A stretch of DNA of 64,000 nucleotides from positions 87,793,333 to 87,857,332 of the forward strand of contig OV884013.1 of the NCBI GenBank assembly GCA_930367205.1, read 5' to 3'. Origin of the DNA: Acanthosoma haemorrhoidale (lineage: Eukaryota > Arthropoda > Insecta > Hemiptera > Acanthosomatidae). Both the position numbers and the translations under genes were made by a program. Positions 1 through 10,687 of the stretch are shown here, piece by piece (position 1 is the stretch's first letter; every line of letters begins with the position of its first letter). The notes beneath the pieces were generated by a model, which was not told the DNA's origin, did not search any database, and saw only the letters and a list, made by a program, of their open reading frames with translations.

Positions 1-3000
1 AAAAAAGCAATTTTGTAATTTGAAGCTGGTATACCTCGTTTTAAACATTTTCATATAAGTGAAATAATTGTCAACTCTATAGTCACAAATATAATCCATA
101 CCAGGGTAGTGCCGGGCGTATTAATTACTATATTACCTCTTCAGATAAATTCGGAAAAGAGGGCATTGCTGGTTTTAAACTAGCACGCCCACATGTTTTT
201 CTTTACAAAGCCATATTGTGAGCATCTGTGATGTTCGAAAAAGACGAACCCCTTCCTTCATCATTCATTAATTGATCACGTAACAATACCCTATCTTCAG
301 CCAGGTCAAATTCCATCCCCTCTCCATGGATTCAGTCATTGCACCTCCATGAACACTTTATCTTCTGTTTATTTCCTATTTTCTAAAATACAAATTGAAG
401 AACTTATCTGAAGCATCATACTAATAGTGCGCCTAATATATATATATATATATAATATCTTTATGAATTTCAACATTTTCATTCAACAATTCACAGAATT
501 TCAATCTATTACTAGTTTTTCATAGGAAATTTTAATTTGTTACGACTTTACCCCATATTTATTCCACACTCAGCTTGTGATGTCAGCTCATTGATTCGTT
601 TGGATTTAATTTTGTGGAGCTTCCACAGAATAAGCTTAGTGTTGACACAAGGCTGAAAATGTGTGGTGACCAGTTAGTTACAGTACACATGGGTATCAAA
701 CACCAATATCTACAAATGCTGCATTTCACTAGGAGTTGTTGACCCCAGTGCTTACAAGCTATAAGTACTACATCCAAGACGGGCATAGACAAAAGCTAGG
801 CTTTTTTTCTCTTCGCGTTATGCTCAGTCTGGCGTAAAATCTGCCGGCATAGTTGTTAGGCGAGCTAAGTACTCCGAGTGGAATGTACTCCCCTATCGCA
901 CTTGCATCGTGGCCACTTTCTTCTACAAAGAAATCCCTAGTGGACTGAACTTGATTATGTGGGTTGAAAGTGTTGCATAAATTTGAAATCGCCACCAATT
1001 AGGAGTACGTAATAGCGCGCTTTCCCTGGACAATGAGAGAAAGGGATTTAACAAGATAATTTGGTTACATAGTGATCATGTTGTATATGTAGAGACTGCG
1101 CATCTTATGAGTAAATTATCAATAAGTTCATAGTACATTACTCACTCGTTTTAGCCTGTGGTATCAGATTATTAATGAAATACTAAAGATAATAAGAAAA
1201 TATGTAACCATAACTGAAAAGTAGCGTGCTCTGCCTCAACAAATGACTTTACAATTCAAACATTTTCTGCGCAATCGTCATTTATTCTTGATGTCCAATT
1301 AATCTAATATTTCAAAAGTATAATTAACAGATCCCCAGATATCTTGTTCCAATTAAAGTACAGAAACAATGAGCATGAAAAACACAACACATTAAACATG
1401 AAAATGTCACTAACTCGCTTTTCCCTCACGTTTAAAACTTATCAAGGCGTGGAAGTTTCAATTTTTTTTTTAGACTGGATTGGTTTGACGAATAAAATGA
1501 ACAATTTTTAGTCGAAAATACCGAGTGTTAAGGAACTTGTCGTCCCCAGTCTCAATAGTGTTCCTTCACCACAACTTTCTTTATTTCACTAATAAATATT
1601 TAAAAAATAATATCTACTTCAAAATTGACTGACTTAACAAAAAACTTGAAGCTATCAACATTGTATTTGATAAGCGCACATTGTGGAATCTATTTTAAAG
1701 TCTCCATACTTGGTCTATCGTTATATTTGAGCAGACACTAGCTCTTACAAATGATTTATTCTGCTTACTTGTCTAGTCTTATCAACTAACTATGTTCAAC
1801 CGTCCAAAATGGTATATAATCTCATCAAGCAACCAACATTATGATCCAAGAGATTTCTTGCAAGTAACATTCGTTTACAGAAGCATACGTTGGCGCATAT
1901 AATGATTCCACTAGGGAAACAGACACACAACATTTATTGTGGAAGTATAACCCTACTTATATTAAGTGTGGTGTATAAATTACTAAAAGAGCTTGAGAGA
2001 TCACCTTAGGTCCTTTTAAGAGGGACTATATGTTGACAAAGTCTGTATCAGGTTCTTGTGTGACAAAGAAGGTGATCTACTTCTTCCTTGTCATGCGAGG
2101 ATCTGATGCAGAAATAGTATGTCTAAGTAATAAATTCGATGAAAATGAGCAGATATTCTGGCTGTCCTATTGAGAACCACCTATTACTGTTTGTGGTTCA
2201 TTCACTGTCTGTTCAGGGATTCGAACCCAAAACCTTCAGCTCATGAAGCAGTCCACTCCGATCTCACCATATATGTATGTACGTATTTATCGGTTATATA
2301 AAATGTTATAATTTCTAACGCGATGGAGGCATTGATGAATACATATTTTAATTACATCTAGTGGGAAGAAAACTTTCTAGGATGGTTGATGTTGACCTGG
2401 GTGGCCTCTCCAAGTGGCACAGATGGGCGCCTCACACTTCATACCTTCTTTGTTCTGTAACAATAACATTGCGATACACGTTGCTTTCTCAATGATTAGC
2501 ATAATAGCTAATGCTCTTTACTGTTTGACTTGCATTATAAACATCCATGTTGGCAACTGTTTTTTTTTCTCATAGCAGAATCGACCCTCTTTAAATAAAG
2601 AAGAGATCTTCGCTGTAAGATTTCTGTTAGTTTCAATAAATATATGAGTTGTTTTTAGCGACAATTTTATAAGTCAGGTGTCTTTACTTGGCCTATAATT
2701 ATATTGTAGCATGTTTCAAGGTTATTTCACATTATTCAGTTGATCCGAATAAACAAAAATCAAATAAAACGTATATAATCAACAAGTAGTCAACGGAAAA
2801 CTAATTAAGAATGATTTTAATCGTTTGAAAAAACATAGAAGGAATAAAATAAATTTGCATAAGAAAATTATTAATAACAGGCATTTTAAAGAGCCTACTT
2901 TCATGACCTACCGTTGATGTCACCGCATCTGTTCCCTTGCAAATTGTCAGCCCATTATTTATTGCTTACGGGCCCAGTGCAAAACTTTCCACTTTCCACT

Positions 3001-3536
3001 CGTATAAACACTTTCTATAGAAAGGTATCATCTAATGAATAGTAATAATGAAACATATTTTTTGAGGAAAATGAATGAAATCAAAGTTAATTTATAAACG
3101 ATGCCTCTACACACCTCTTATATACTGTTTAAGCCTTTATACCCTTAACATGGAATTATAAATGTAATATCAAGAGTCTGTGCCACTTATTCTCAGTATG
3201 AAAAATCTATTAGCAATTGTAATTATAAATATGTTTAATATATTGGAAAAATATATATGTGCACGTTACAAGGAGCCGATGTATGTATTTTGCTAGGGTT
3301 CAGCTGTTTTGACATATCTACATTATTGTACGTTTTTGAAGGATTTTTTTGTAATAAGTGGTAAGGCATTGTTGCAACATTTTTTTCATATATGTTCCTT
3401 CTTATATGTGCTGGTTTATTTATGTTTATGACATATATTTAGTATCTATACAAACTCTACGGGCTAGTTCTTGTATTCAAAGCATACAATGTGCATTGGA
3501 TAGGTACAACTATCGACAGATAAATATAGCTCTCAC
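1..3536. other. AT-rich spacer with no recognised gene
   Basis: I see no convincing coding exon here. Two short overlapping minus-strand open frames at about 583-998 read like protein in places but match no family I know and show no clear splice sites. A TA microsatellite lies near 438-455. If the signal-peptide exon at 3538-3642 is real, this stretch is the start of its first intron. Confidence 0.4.
2217..2272 (-). repeat. tRNA-derived (SINE-like) fragment
   Basis: Read on the minus strand, this holds a perfect pol III B-box-like T-arm (GGGTTCGAATCCC) preceded by a sequence resembling a tRNA anticodon arm. A good A box and acceptor stem are missing, so a working tRNA is unlikely; a degenerate SINE head is the best reading. 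Confidence 0.3.
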
Positions 3537-3537
3537 C

Positions 3538-3642
3538 TTGACCATCGGCCTGACAGACGAAGCAAAAGAGGAGAACCAGCCCCGCCGCCGAATACAGACG
3601 AGCTCCCCCGTACATCGACATAGCCATGCGCATCGGGTGCAC
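3538..3642 (-). CDS. Probable first coding exon of an unknown secreted protein
   Basis: The exon reads from an ATG at 3642 (in-frame alternatives at 3633, 3627, 3621 and 3615) into a signal peptide: a short basic start, a run of Gly/Leu/Val/Phe around GLVLLFCFVC, then a small-residue region ending QADGQ. It ends after the first base of the next codon at a consensus donor, CAAG|GTGAGA (3537/3536); phase-1 introns are common after signal peptides. The exon and its upstream leader are GC-rich against an AT-rich background, and a TATA box lies about 200 bases upstream. No downstream exon is recognised in 1-3536, so the mature protein is unknown. The overlapping plus-strand frame 3358-3786 is taken as its shadow. 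This is inferred from structure, not homology. Confidence 0.45.
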
Positions 3643-3844
3643 ACTTGCACACTACCGCATATCAAACACAGTCCACAGCTCACAGATGATACAGAGGATG
3701 CGCATTCACGGACACACGCGCACCATCGCTGCTCCGGCTGCACTGAGGCCGAAGCGGCTCCCCTCCAAGTGGGAGGGCACCGCTAGCCAACCTGTTCCGC
3801 TGTCTAATGCTGGGTCATCCACGCCAAACCTCATCGACAGCCCC

Positions 3845-3851
3845 TTTTATA
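3845..3851 (-). promoter_or_regulatory. TATA box for the exon at 3538-3642
   Basis: The minus strand reads GGATATAAAAGGGG here, a strong pol II TATA element. A start site about 30 bases downstream, near 3815-3820, would leave a leader of roughly 175 bases before the ATG at 3642. The GC-rich leader supports a promoter-proximal exon. Confidence 0.45.
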
Positions 3852-4707
3852 TCCAACTGATGTGACTAAACTTTTCGGTTTGTACCTGTGATACGAATCT
3901 AAGAAATAAATATATTGTTTATAAAGTCGCAAACAGGACTGACATTCTCTAAAATAAAATCAGTGCCACCAACGGGAAACACTTATTTAAATAACATGAA
4001 ACTATGTTGTTGTGATTACCTTACTGAAATCTGATCCCATACTTATGACTGGACCTGAAGTGATATTTCCTCAAATAACATTCTTTCTAAGAGGGCTAGG
4101 ACGGCGTTACTGCCGTAATGAATATGTCGAATATGTAGGTCATAGTGTAACGTTATGTAGAGAAGATTTGTAGGTGCGTCAGTTGTGTGGCGTATTACAA
4201 TGTACAGATAAGTTTACAAAGTTTGTAGCTTTTAATTGATAACTGTCCATATTCGTTTCAAAATAAAGTATACATTGACAAACATGGCCTTGTGTTTTGC
4301 GAAGAGTGTTGTTCAATAACACAGGCCTACAAGAAAACAATTTTTTTTTTTGGTGTCTGGGATTTTAGCTGAATTTGGGGCGATGAATCTAAATATGAAA
4401 TCAGTTTTTCTCTATCGGCTCTACTTTTTTAGATCAGATTTGTTTTTAACGTGCAGTTCTAAATCACATATACAAGTATTGGTTCCTCTATATTTGCCGT
4501 ATTGTCAGTCTGAAGTCTAGTTAGTTCCTGGAAAATCTACCAGATGGAGTAAGCATTAGGTAACTTGAGTGAACTTCAACGCTTCAACTAGAGTTAAAGG
4601 TTAGTTTGTGAATTCTCGCCGTCCAGGGTAGATCGTATATTGCCTCGAGATATATTTGCGTTTAGGAAAGTGTTGTTATAAAGTTAACCTAAAACGTGCT
4701 GTGTTGT

Positions 4708-7216
4708 TGAACAGAAATAAAATAAGCTCAAGTAGAAGTTGTTTAAATCATCCTGATATGTTTTGCTACATATACGGAAAATACGCCCTAAAAGAAAACA
4801 GAAAAACTGTTAGTGACTGTCGGGTGTCAACAATTGTCGGGGGGCGTCACTAGGGGAGTGCCTGATCACTCTAGCCCTGGTGACAAGTGCGGATTGTTGT
4901 AGTTAATAACATGGACCATGTTCCATGTCGGCGTTCATATCTGACTCCATTTTTATTGATAGGGATGTGTCCCGACAATACACTGTGTTCAGGATGAGGT
5001 TCAGAGGTTCATAAAGAATAAGACCAGTTTTCAGAGTTCTGCAGCGTAATAGTACAAGTCGTCAGAGGTCTGCTAGAGGCTGTGAGGTGACTGCCCAGAG
5101 GTGTGGCAGAGAGAGAGTAGACTAGTAGAAGATTCCAGGGCCCCGGGGTATCGCGACTGTCGAGATGCAGAGACTGGAGAAGAGTGAAGAGTGAGCCTAC
5201 CAGGGCCAAGTGGCCCTGGCGTAAAGCGACAAGTAGTGTGGCTGAGGAGACTAGGAAAAAGAGTGGGTTTTCAGGGCGAAACTTCCTGATATAAATATTG
5301 TACCCCCCTCCCTCGTGGAAGGCGGAGTCGGTTGAAAGGGGGAATGTTTTATGATGCCCAGGTGGCCAATCCCCCTTGATTTTATTGACTGTTGGTCTAA
5401 AAGGGTGTGCTTTATGATGTCACACCTCCCGAGCTACGAGACCGCTCGTCCCCTAAAAGACTGTTTCTGGCATGATTTTATGACCGCCGGAAAGTGACTG
5501 AAGGTCTTAGTAATAACCGTGTTGGTTTTATTAGGGCAGAATGCTTACCCTCTCAGGTTTTATTGCAGGACCTTCGGCCCTCTGCTACTTGTTTCACGAC
5601 TACCGACCTCTCTATGATTTATTACAAGAAGTTTACAAGGATTTGCATTTATATTATAATACATTATGCACCAGAGTATAGAGTAATTTACATATATTGT
5701 TAGCGCTCGCTACAGTGACTTTGCAAAGAGAGCTTATCTTGGATACTTTGGTGATCAAGATAAAACCTGAGCACTTCATCGGGTCTGTAAAACTTGTACA
5801 AAACATTTGCGACAGTGGACAACCGGGAAAAGAAAAAGTCTCAAATTCGACGTACCGATGGTTTGGAGAGAACCCGAAAACCACTTGGATGACTGCTATT
5901 TCTGCCTAGTAAATATTACTGCAATGAATCGAAACTACGGTATAAACTGGACTTACCCTGATTTAGTGTCTGCAAGACGGTCGGTCCCTCACTCAAAAGA
6001 AGTCCCCAACCCAACGTTTCACCAACTACCAGAACTCTGAGAACGAGTGTTGTTCCTCTCATCACCCTTATGATGCTAATGAAGGTGACAGTGATTATGA
6101 GGGGATGTCATCAATTCCTCAACGTTGATGAGTTAAATGACCCAACTAGAGATCTCAACCTGTCAAATGAAGCTGGCTTCCAGGTTAAACCACAAAAAGT
6201 TGCTGGCACAATGAACCAAAAATAGCTTTACTGTACAAGAGAAAAGGGTCAGCTACCTTTCTTCTCTCAAGAAGACAATTGTCACAAAATTAGAGGACTC
6301 CTGGAAAAAATGGGTCTTTCTGACTATTTTCCAGATGATTGGCGCCTATTTGTTGATACCTCAAAGCAAAGTTTGACCTTTTACACAAAGGGAATAAATA
6401 TGTTCAATATAAATTGCTACTCAACAAAAATGAAAGTTGAATATAACACCATAGCTTTGGTCTTGGAGAAGATGAAGTAGCATGAACATCAATGGGTGAT
6501 TTATATGGACTTTAAAATGGTAAAATTTCTCCTGGCAACACCAAATATCCTTGCTTCTAACCTTCTTCTAAACGCCACTGGGTTAAAAAAGAGTGGCCTA
6601 AGAGACAAAACATGGACGTTGGGGCAAAGAATGTAATTGACAACCACTTGGTTTAACAAGAGAAAGTCATCTTTCCTCCACTGGTTATTATAAAGCAAGG
6701 CCTTATGAAGCAGTTTGTAAAGTCTCTTGATAAGAACAGATCATGTTTTGCATATATAGGGGGTAAAATGCCTCAGTTGAGAACAGAAAAATTAAAGCAG
6801 GAATATTTGATGGCTCACAAATAAGACTACCCATTAAGGATTCTGCCTTCATAAATTCGATGAATGAGGATGAGTGATAAGTCTGGACTTCATTTGTTGC
6901 AATCGTTAGAAATTTTCTGGGCAAACGCAAAGCTTAAAACTACGTTGAACTGGTAAACAAGATGCTTGATAGTTTCAATTCCCTTGGGTGTTACACGAGC
7001 AGTTACGTGTACTATTTTCACAGCCACTTATACCGTTATCCTGAAAATTTAGGAGACACCAGAGAGGAATAAGGTGAAAGATTTCATCAGGATATTAAAA
7101 CTACGGAGGCCCGCTACCAAGGATGGCAGGTTACTGCTGGAGTTTAAAAAGGAATTGTTCCAAAATGCATTGGAGAATGTTACAGAAAAGATGCTTCTGA
7201 AGTGTTCTGTGACTAG
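4708..7216 (+). pseudogene. Decayed copy of a multicopy arthropod protein family, split by an LTR
   Basis: This is a broken copy of a large family of uncharacterised proteins present in many copies in arthropod genomes, probably spread by transposition; its function is unknown. Recognisable blocks in order are SCLNHPDMFCYI (about 4738), then after the LTR insertion KRAYLGYFGDQDK (5725-5763), FDVPMVWREP (5845-5880), HLDDCYFCLVNIT (5880-5920), SARRSVPHS (about 5968-5996), GLLEKMGLSDYFPDDWRLFVD (about 6297-6358, quoted in part), VIYMDFKMVKFLL (6500-6535), and YPENLGD with GERFHQDIK toward the end (7030-7095). It carries several in-frame stops, such as TGA near 5768 and TAG near 6476, and many frameshifts. 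The solo LTR at 4818-5714 sits in its 5' part with a GTGAC duplication, and the frame reads straight across once the LTR and one duplicate are removed. Confidence 0.7.
4818..5714 (-). mobile_element. Solo LTR, TGTCGGG family (copy A)
   Basis: The plus strand starts TGTCGGG and ends GCTACA, with GTGAC on both sides (4813-4817 and 5715-5719). It shares both ends with the LTRs at 36515-38259 and 45536-46340. It begins with an extra 17-base duplication of its own terminus, so TGTCGGG recurs at 4835. The segment 4835-4977 runs from TGTCGGGG to TCCCGACA, an internal inverted repeat. Minus sense is inferred from AATAAA-like signals and from the TATA and polyA arrangement in related copies. No internal region or second LTR is present, so it is a recombination remnant. 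Confidence 0.75.
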
Positions 7217-7370
7217 TTAGTTTCATCAATGGTATTTTCCTCTATCTTTGAATATAATTATATTCACTTAACATAATAATTCCGTTTTTTTTATTTGATC
7301 CATGGATTTAACTTAAAAAAGTGTAATGTATATACTTCAATAAAATTTTATGTCTTAGAAATTTGAGCTC

Positions 7371-7590
7371 CTAAGGATAAACTAATGTCGTATTTAAATT
7401 CAGGGCATCAAATTCATATGAAATCAGCTCCAAGTACTCCGGCATCAAAACACCTGTTGGGCCTGCGTAATCGTCTTCATCATATCCTACCATGCAGTCG
7501 AGGATGGACTTTGGTATAACTTGCAACCTTCCTCGTGCTGTAAAATTTGCACCATATGCTAGAATGTCTCCATTACAGGAATCAAAAGTA
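7371..7590 (-). CDS. Terminal coding exon of an unidentified gene
   Basis: On the minus strand a clean 73-codon frame follows a plausible acceptor (pyrimidine tract, then CTAAAG at 7591) and ends in TAG at 7371-7373. The peptide looks like an ordered protein: it has the segments GDILAYGANFTARGRL, DCMVGYDEDDYAGPTG and MPEYLELISYEFDA, with two Cys, an Asn glycosylation-type NFT and an acidic, Tyr-rich middle. I do not recognise the family. The lack of any stop or frameshift in a repeat-rich neighbourhood argues for a live gene. Upstream exons would lie to the right, in 7.6-10.5 kb or beyond, but I could not identify them. Confidence 0.45.
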
Positions 7591-7599
7591 CTTTAGTAC

Positions 7600-10583
7600 A
7601 TGCAAAAAAAATCGGTATACATATATGCCATACCTTAATTATCGTAAACGGGGAGAACTTTTTTAAAATTGAGTTTCAAGTTGGTAATTGATTTTAATTT
7701 ATCCTTTGAAATTTTTGAGCAAATTCAAATACTAAGTGTCATTCAAAAGGTAGGAAGCAAACAGACCCCATATATTATTGGTCAGCATTCTTCTTTGATC
7801 CTGACAATCCAGAATTTGGTGAAAAGTAAAATAAACATCCACAAGTACTTTAAGAGGCCACTCGCTGGATACGAGGCTACATGTAATACACTATTTTATC
7901 ATAACGTTTAATAAGACCAAATAAAAGTATAATTAAAATAATATTTCTATTTGGACAAGAATTCTTTGTAACCGGCTGGGTCGAAGTATATTCTTGATTG
8001 AGCTACATGATGTTCAAGAATGCATTACTAACTTTTGGTAGTGTTTCCTTTATATCTCAATGGATACTAATAAGCCCTAACATTGTCAGCTAGTGGTAAA
8101 AAATACATTTTCTGCCCTAATTGCTAACAATCATTGAAATGAAGAAAATAATGCGCTTATTGCATAGTTTCTATAACTGTTCTTAATACTTTGTACTCAG
8201 ATAAGTAAGCAACTGATAATTTAAACAAAACAATATCAGTGCATACATTTATCTATTCAATTATTTTACATCATAATAATTATTACTAATATTAAACTTA
8301 GAAACTGAAAAACACACTTTATCTAAATAAGAGTGTGACTGCCAATTGCATTGGGATGTTATTACACAGCATATTTATCAGCTACTCGGTAAACATATTA
8401 AGTAATAACAAGTTAAGAATATACAAACCCTTTGCTATGCACATAATGTACAACGCTTCTACACAGAAGGCACTAAATGGAGATTTCCTAAAATGAATGA
8501 ATTGTCCCTCCATACGTTTGAGAGGTAAGATCTCCGATAAGTGTAACTAGGAGCAATAGGATCTGAACAAATCTCAAGAAGAAAATCCAACTTAGAAATC
8601 TAAGATCTGTCCACAATATGGATGTGTGCCAATTCATCAAGTCTCTCTCCCTACTATGTTAGGGTGGTCATGTTGTAAGAATGATACAGGGGGAAATTTC
8701 TGTCAAGACCCAAATACGTGACCAAGCAAATTTATGGTACCAGTCGTCAGAATACCCAGATTTTAATCTGAGAAAATTGTTAGTCAATGCTTGAAGTCCT
8801 TCTCAACTAGGACATAGAGCGTATATGTATAGCACTGTCCGTATGTGTGGTGGAAAGTAAAACTGCAAAAGATTTGTAAGATCATATTGTTCAATTCCTG
8901 CCTCTGATGAATGAAAGCATAAATTTCAGTTGGTATAAACACTATATTTCAGAACCGCAGACCTGTGTACCCATACTTATCTTAAACTACACCCAACTAC
9001 TATCTATAATCTACCATTGGATCCAAAATGTATGGATTTCTGTTGCTTTGAAACTATCAGCAGAGATTAAGCTCATTTAGACAGGTACTATTTCTTCATC
9101 AGCAAGTTCGTTATTTGGTATTTCACAACTATTCACACACACAAAGCATGTAGTCCGAACTACTTTCAAACAGATTTGCTTGGGGTCCATTCTCATGTCC
9201 ACATCCTGTCAACTGTCCACTCACTCCAGATACACCACAAAAGGGGAATAGTTAAGGCTTAGCTTGACAACATTACTCCACTCTTAACCCAAAAGGACCT
9301 ATTTGTTATAGATAGACTTGATAGCAGCTGTGTTCTCTTTTAAATAGCACACACCAATTCCCCCTACCACATGAACTTCAACTCCATTCCGCAAAAGTTT
9401 TCTCAGGCAGACTTGCATATGTTGGAGTGCTCACTTACTCTAACATTCACACATTCAGCCATTTCTGGTTTAATTGAAGATATTCTGGAATGGAAGATTA
9501 GAAACCCTAGACAACTTTTGGGATAAAAATGCCGTGTTCACAAAGAATGTAACATTCTGTTCAAATTACAACGGATTATGGTGTACGACCTTCCAAAAAT
9601 CTTGAAGATGTACGTATCATTAGTGGTGTCATCAATTGATGTATCAAAAGTGATGTAGTTTGTAGGAGAAAATGTACTAAATAATATTTTCAATAATTTT
9701 TTAATAATAAGTAAGTAAGATGTATGCGTTTACCGAGGTTTTTAGTTAATGCTTTAATATACTCGTCATTACGAGCTGGTTAAATAGTGTCCTATGGACA
9801 AGGAGAAAATACCTCCTCACCATATTACAAGTATGAAACATTATTTTTTGTTGAATTATTCATACTTAAGACACGAAACCCTCCATCCATCACCTGTTCT
9901 GCTTATTTTGACTGTAAGATATCACGGCTTAGTCATCTGCTAAACAGTATGAATAACAGCTTATATTGGATCTTTCAATTGATGTGCATTGTGACTTGCA
10001 CATTGTCGATCACAAATTAAATTTGTAAAAGTGTTTGATAGCAAAATTGAAACCACAGGTTCATTTTTTTTTCTACTGATTTTCATAGTTTTAGACTTAT
10101 TATCTCCTAACCCAATCAATACTTTGTACTTAATCAGAAAAGCGGAGATAGCTGACCAAAGATCCTATGATACACCACAGGCTTCGACCATCTAGATTAT
10201 ATTTTATTTACCAAATGCTCCAAACACACCCAGGAATTTAACACATTCAAAGATGAATAAATGGCAGAGGTTAAAGAGGAGACAGCAGTAACACAAGGAA
10301 TTAAACAGGTATTCTTTTCGGCTATGATGTATAACCAAATGAAATAAAGTCTTCTTTAAACATTATTATTATGTCTTATTGTAATTCACCAATATTTAAG
10401 TAACATTTTTTTAAAATATATGTACAAACACTTTCATATTTCATTGAAAAGTACAAAACTTTCAAGTTTAATCAAAACTAGCCATATACTTAAAATGTTA
10501 AAGTACAAATACAATACATGTTTCTAATTATTGATTCAGCAATAAATTAATATCCAATTTATAAATACAAGAATAACGAGAGT
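7600..10583. other. Spacer downstream of NTAQ1
   Basis: No recognised gene. The plus-strand frame 7669-7911 and others here are short and matchless. Around 8580-9560 both strands have broken protein-like stretches that could be an old transposon, but no motif allows a call. Confidence 0.35.
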
Positions 10584-10687
10584 TCAACGTAATTCAAAAT
10601 ATTTTATAAAACCTTCTAAATCCATCACTACACCTGGGCCTTCACCTGACCTCATTGATATAAACTCATTGAGGTTGCAACTAGAAT
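10584..10687 (-). CDS. NTAQ1: NTAQ1 last exon
   Basis: Acceptor TTGTTCCAG lies just right of 10687. The exon encodes NLNEFISM, then GVVMDLEGFIKYF, the family's C-terminal helix region, ending TGA at 10584-10586. Confidence 0.9.

Noticed and set aside
583..998. Two overlapping minus-strand frames that look protein-like
   Set aside because: No recognisable motif, no convincing splice sites, and the plus strand is also partly open; not enough for a gene call.
3358..3786. 142-codon plus-strand open frame rich in His, Arg and Ser
   Set aside because: Low-complexity, GC-driven and antisense to the better supported signal-peptide exon; no family resemblance.
9150..9560. Decayed transposase or helicase on the minus strand
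   Set aside because: A few protein-like runs in shifting frames, but no diagnostic motif or terminal repeats.
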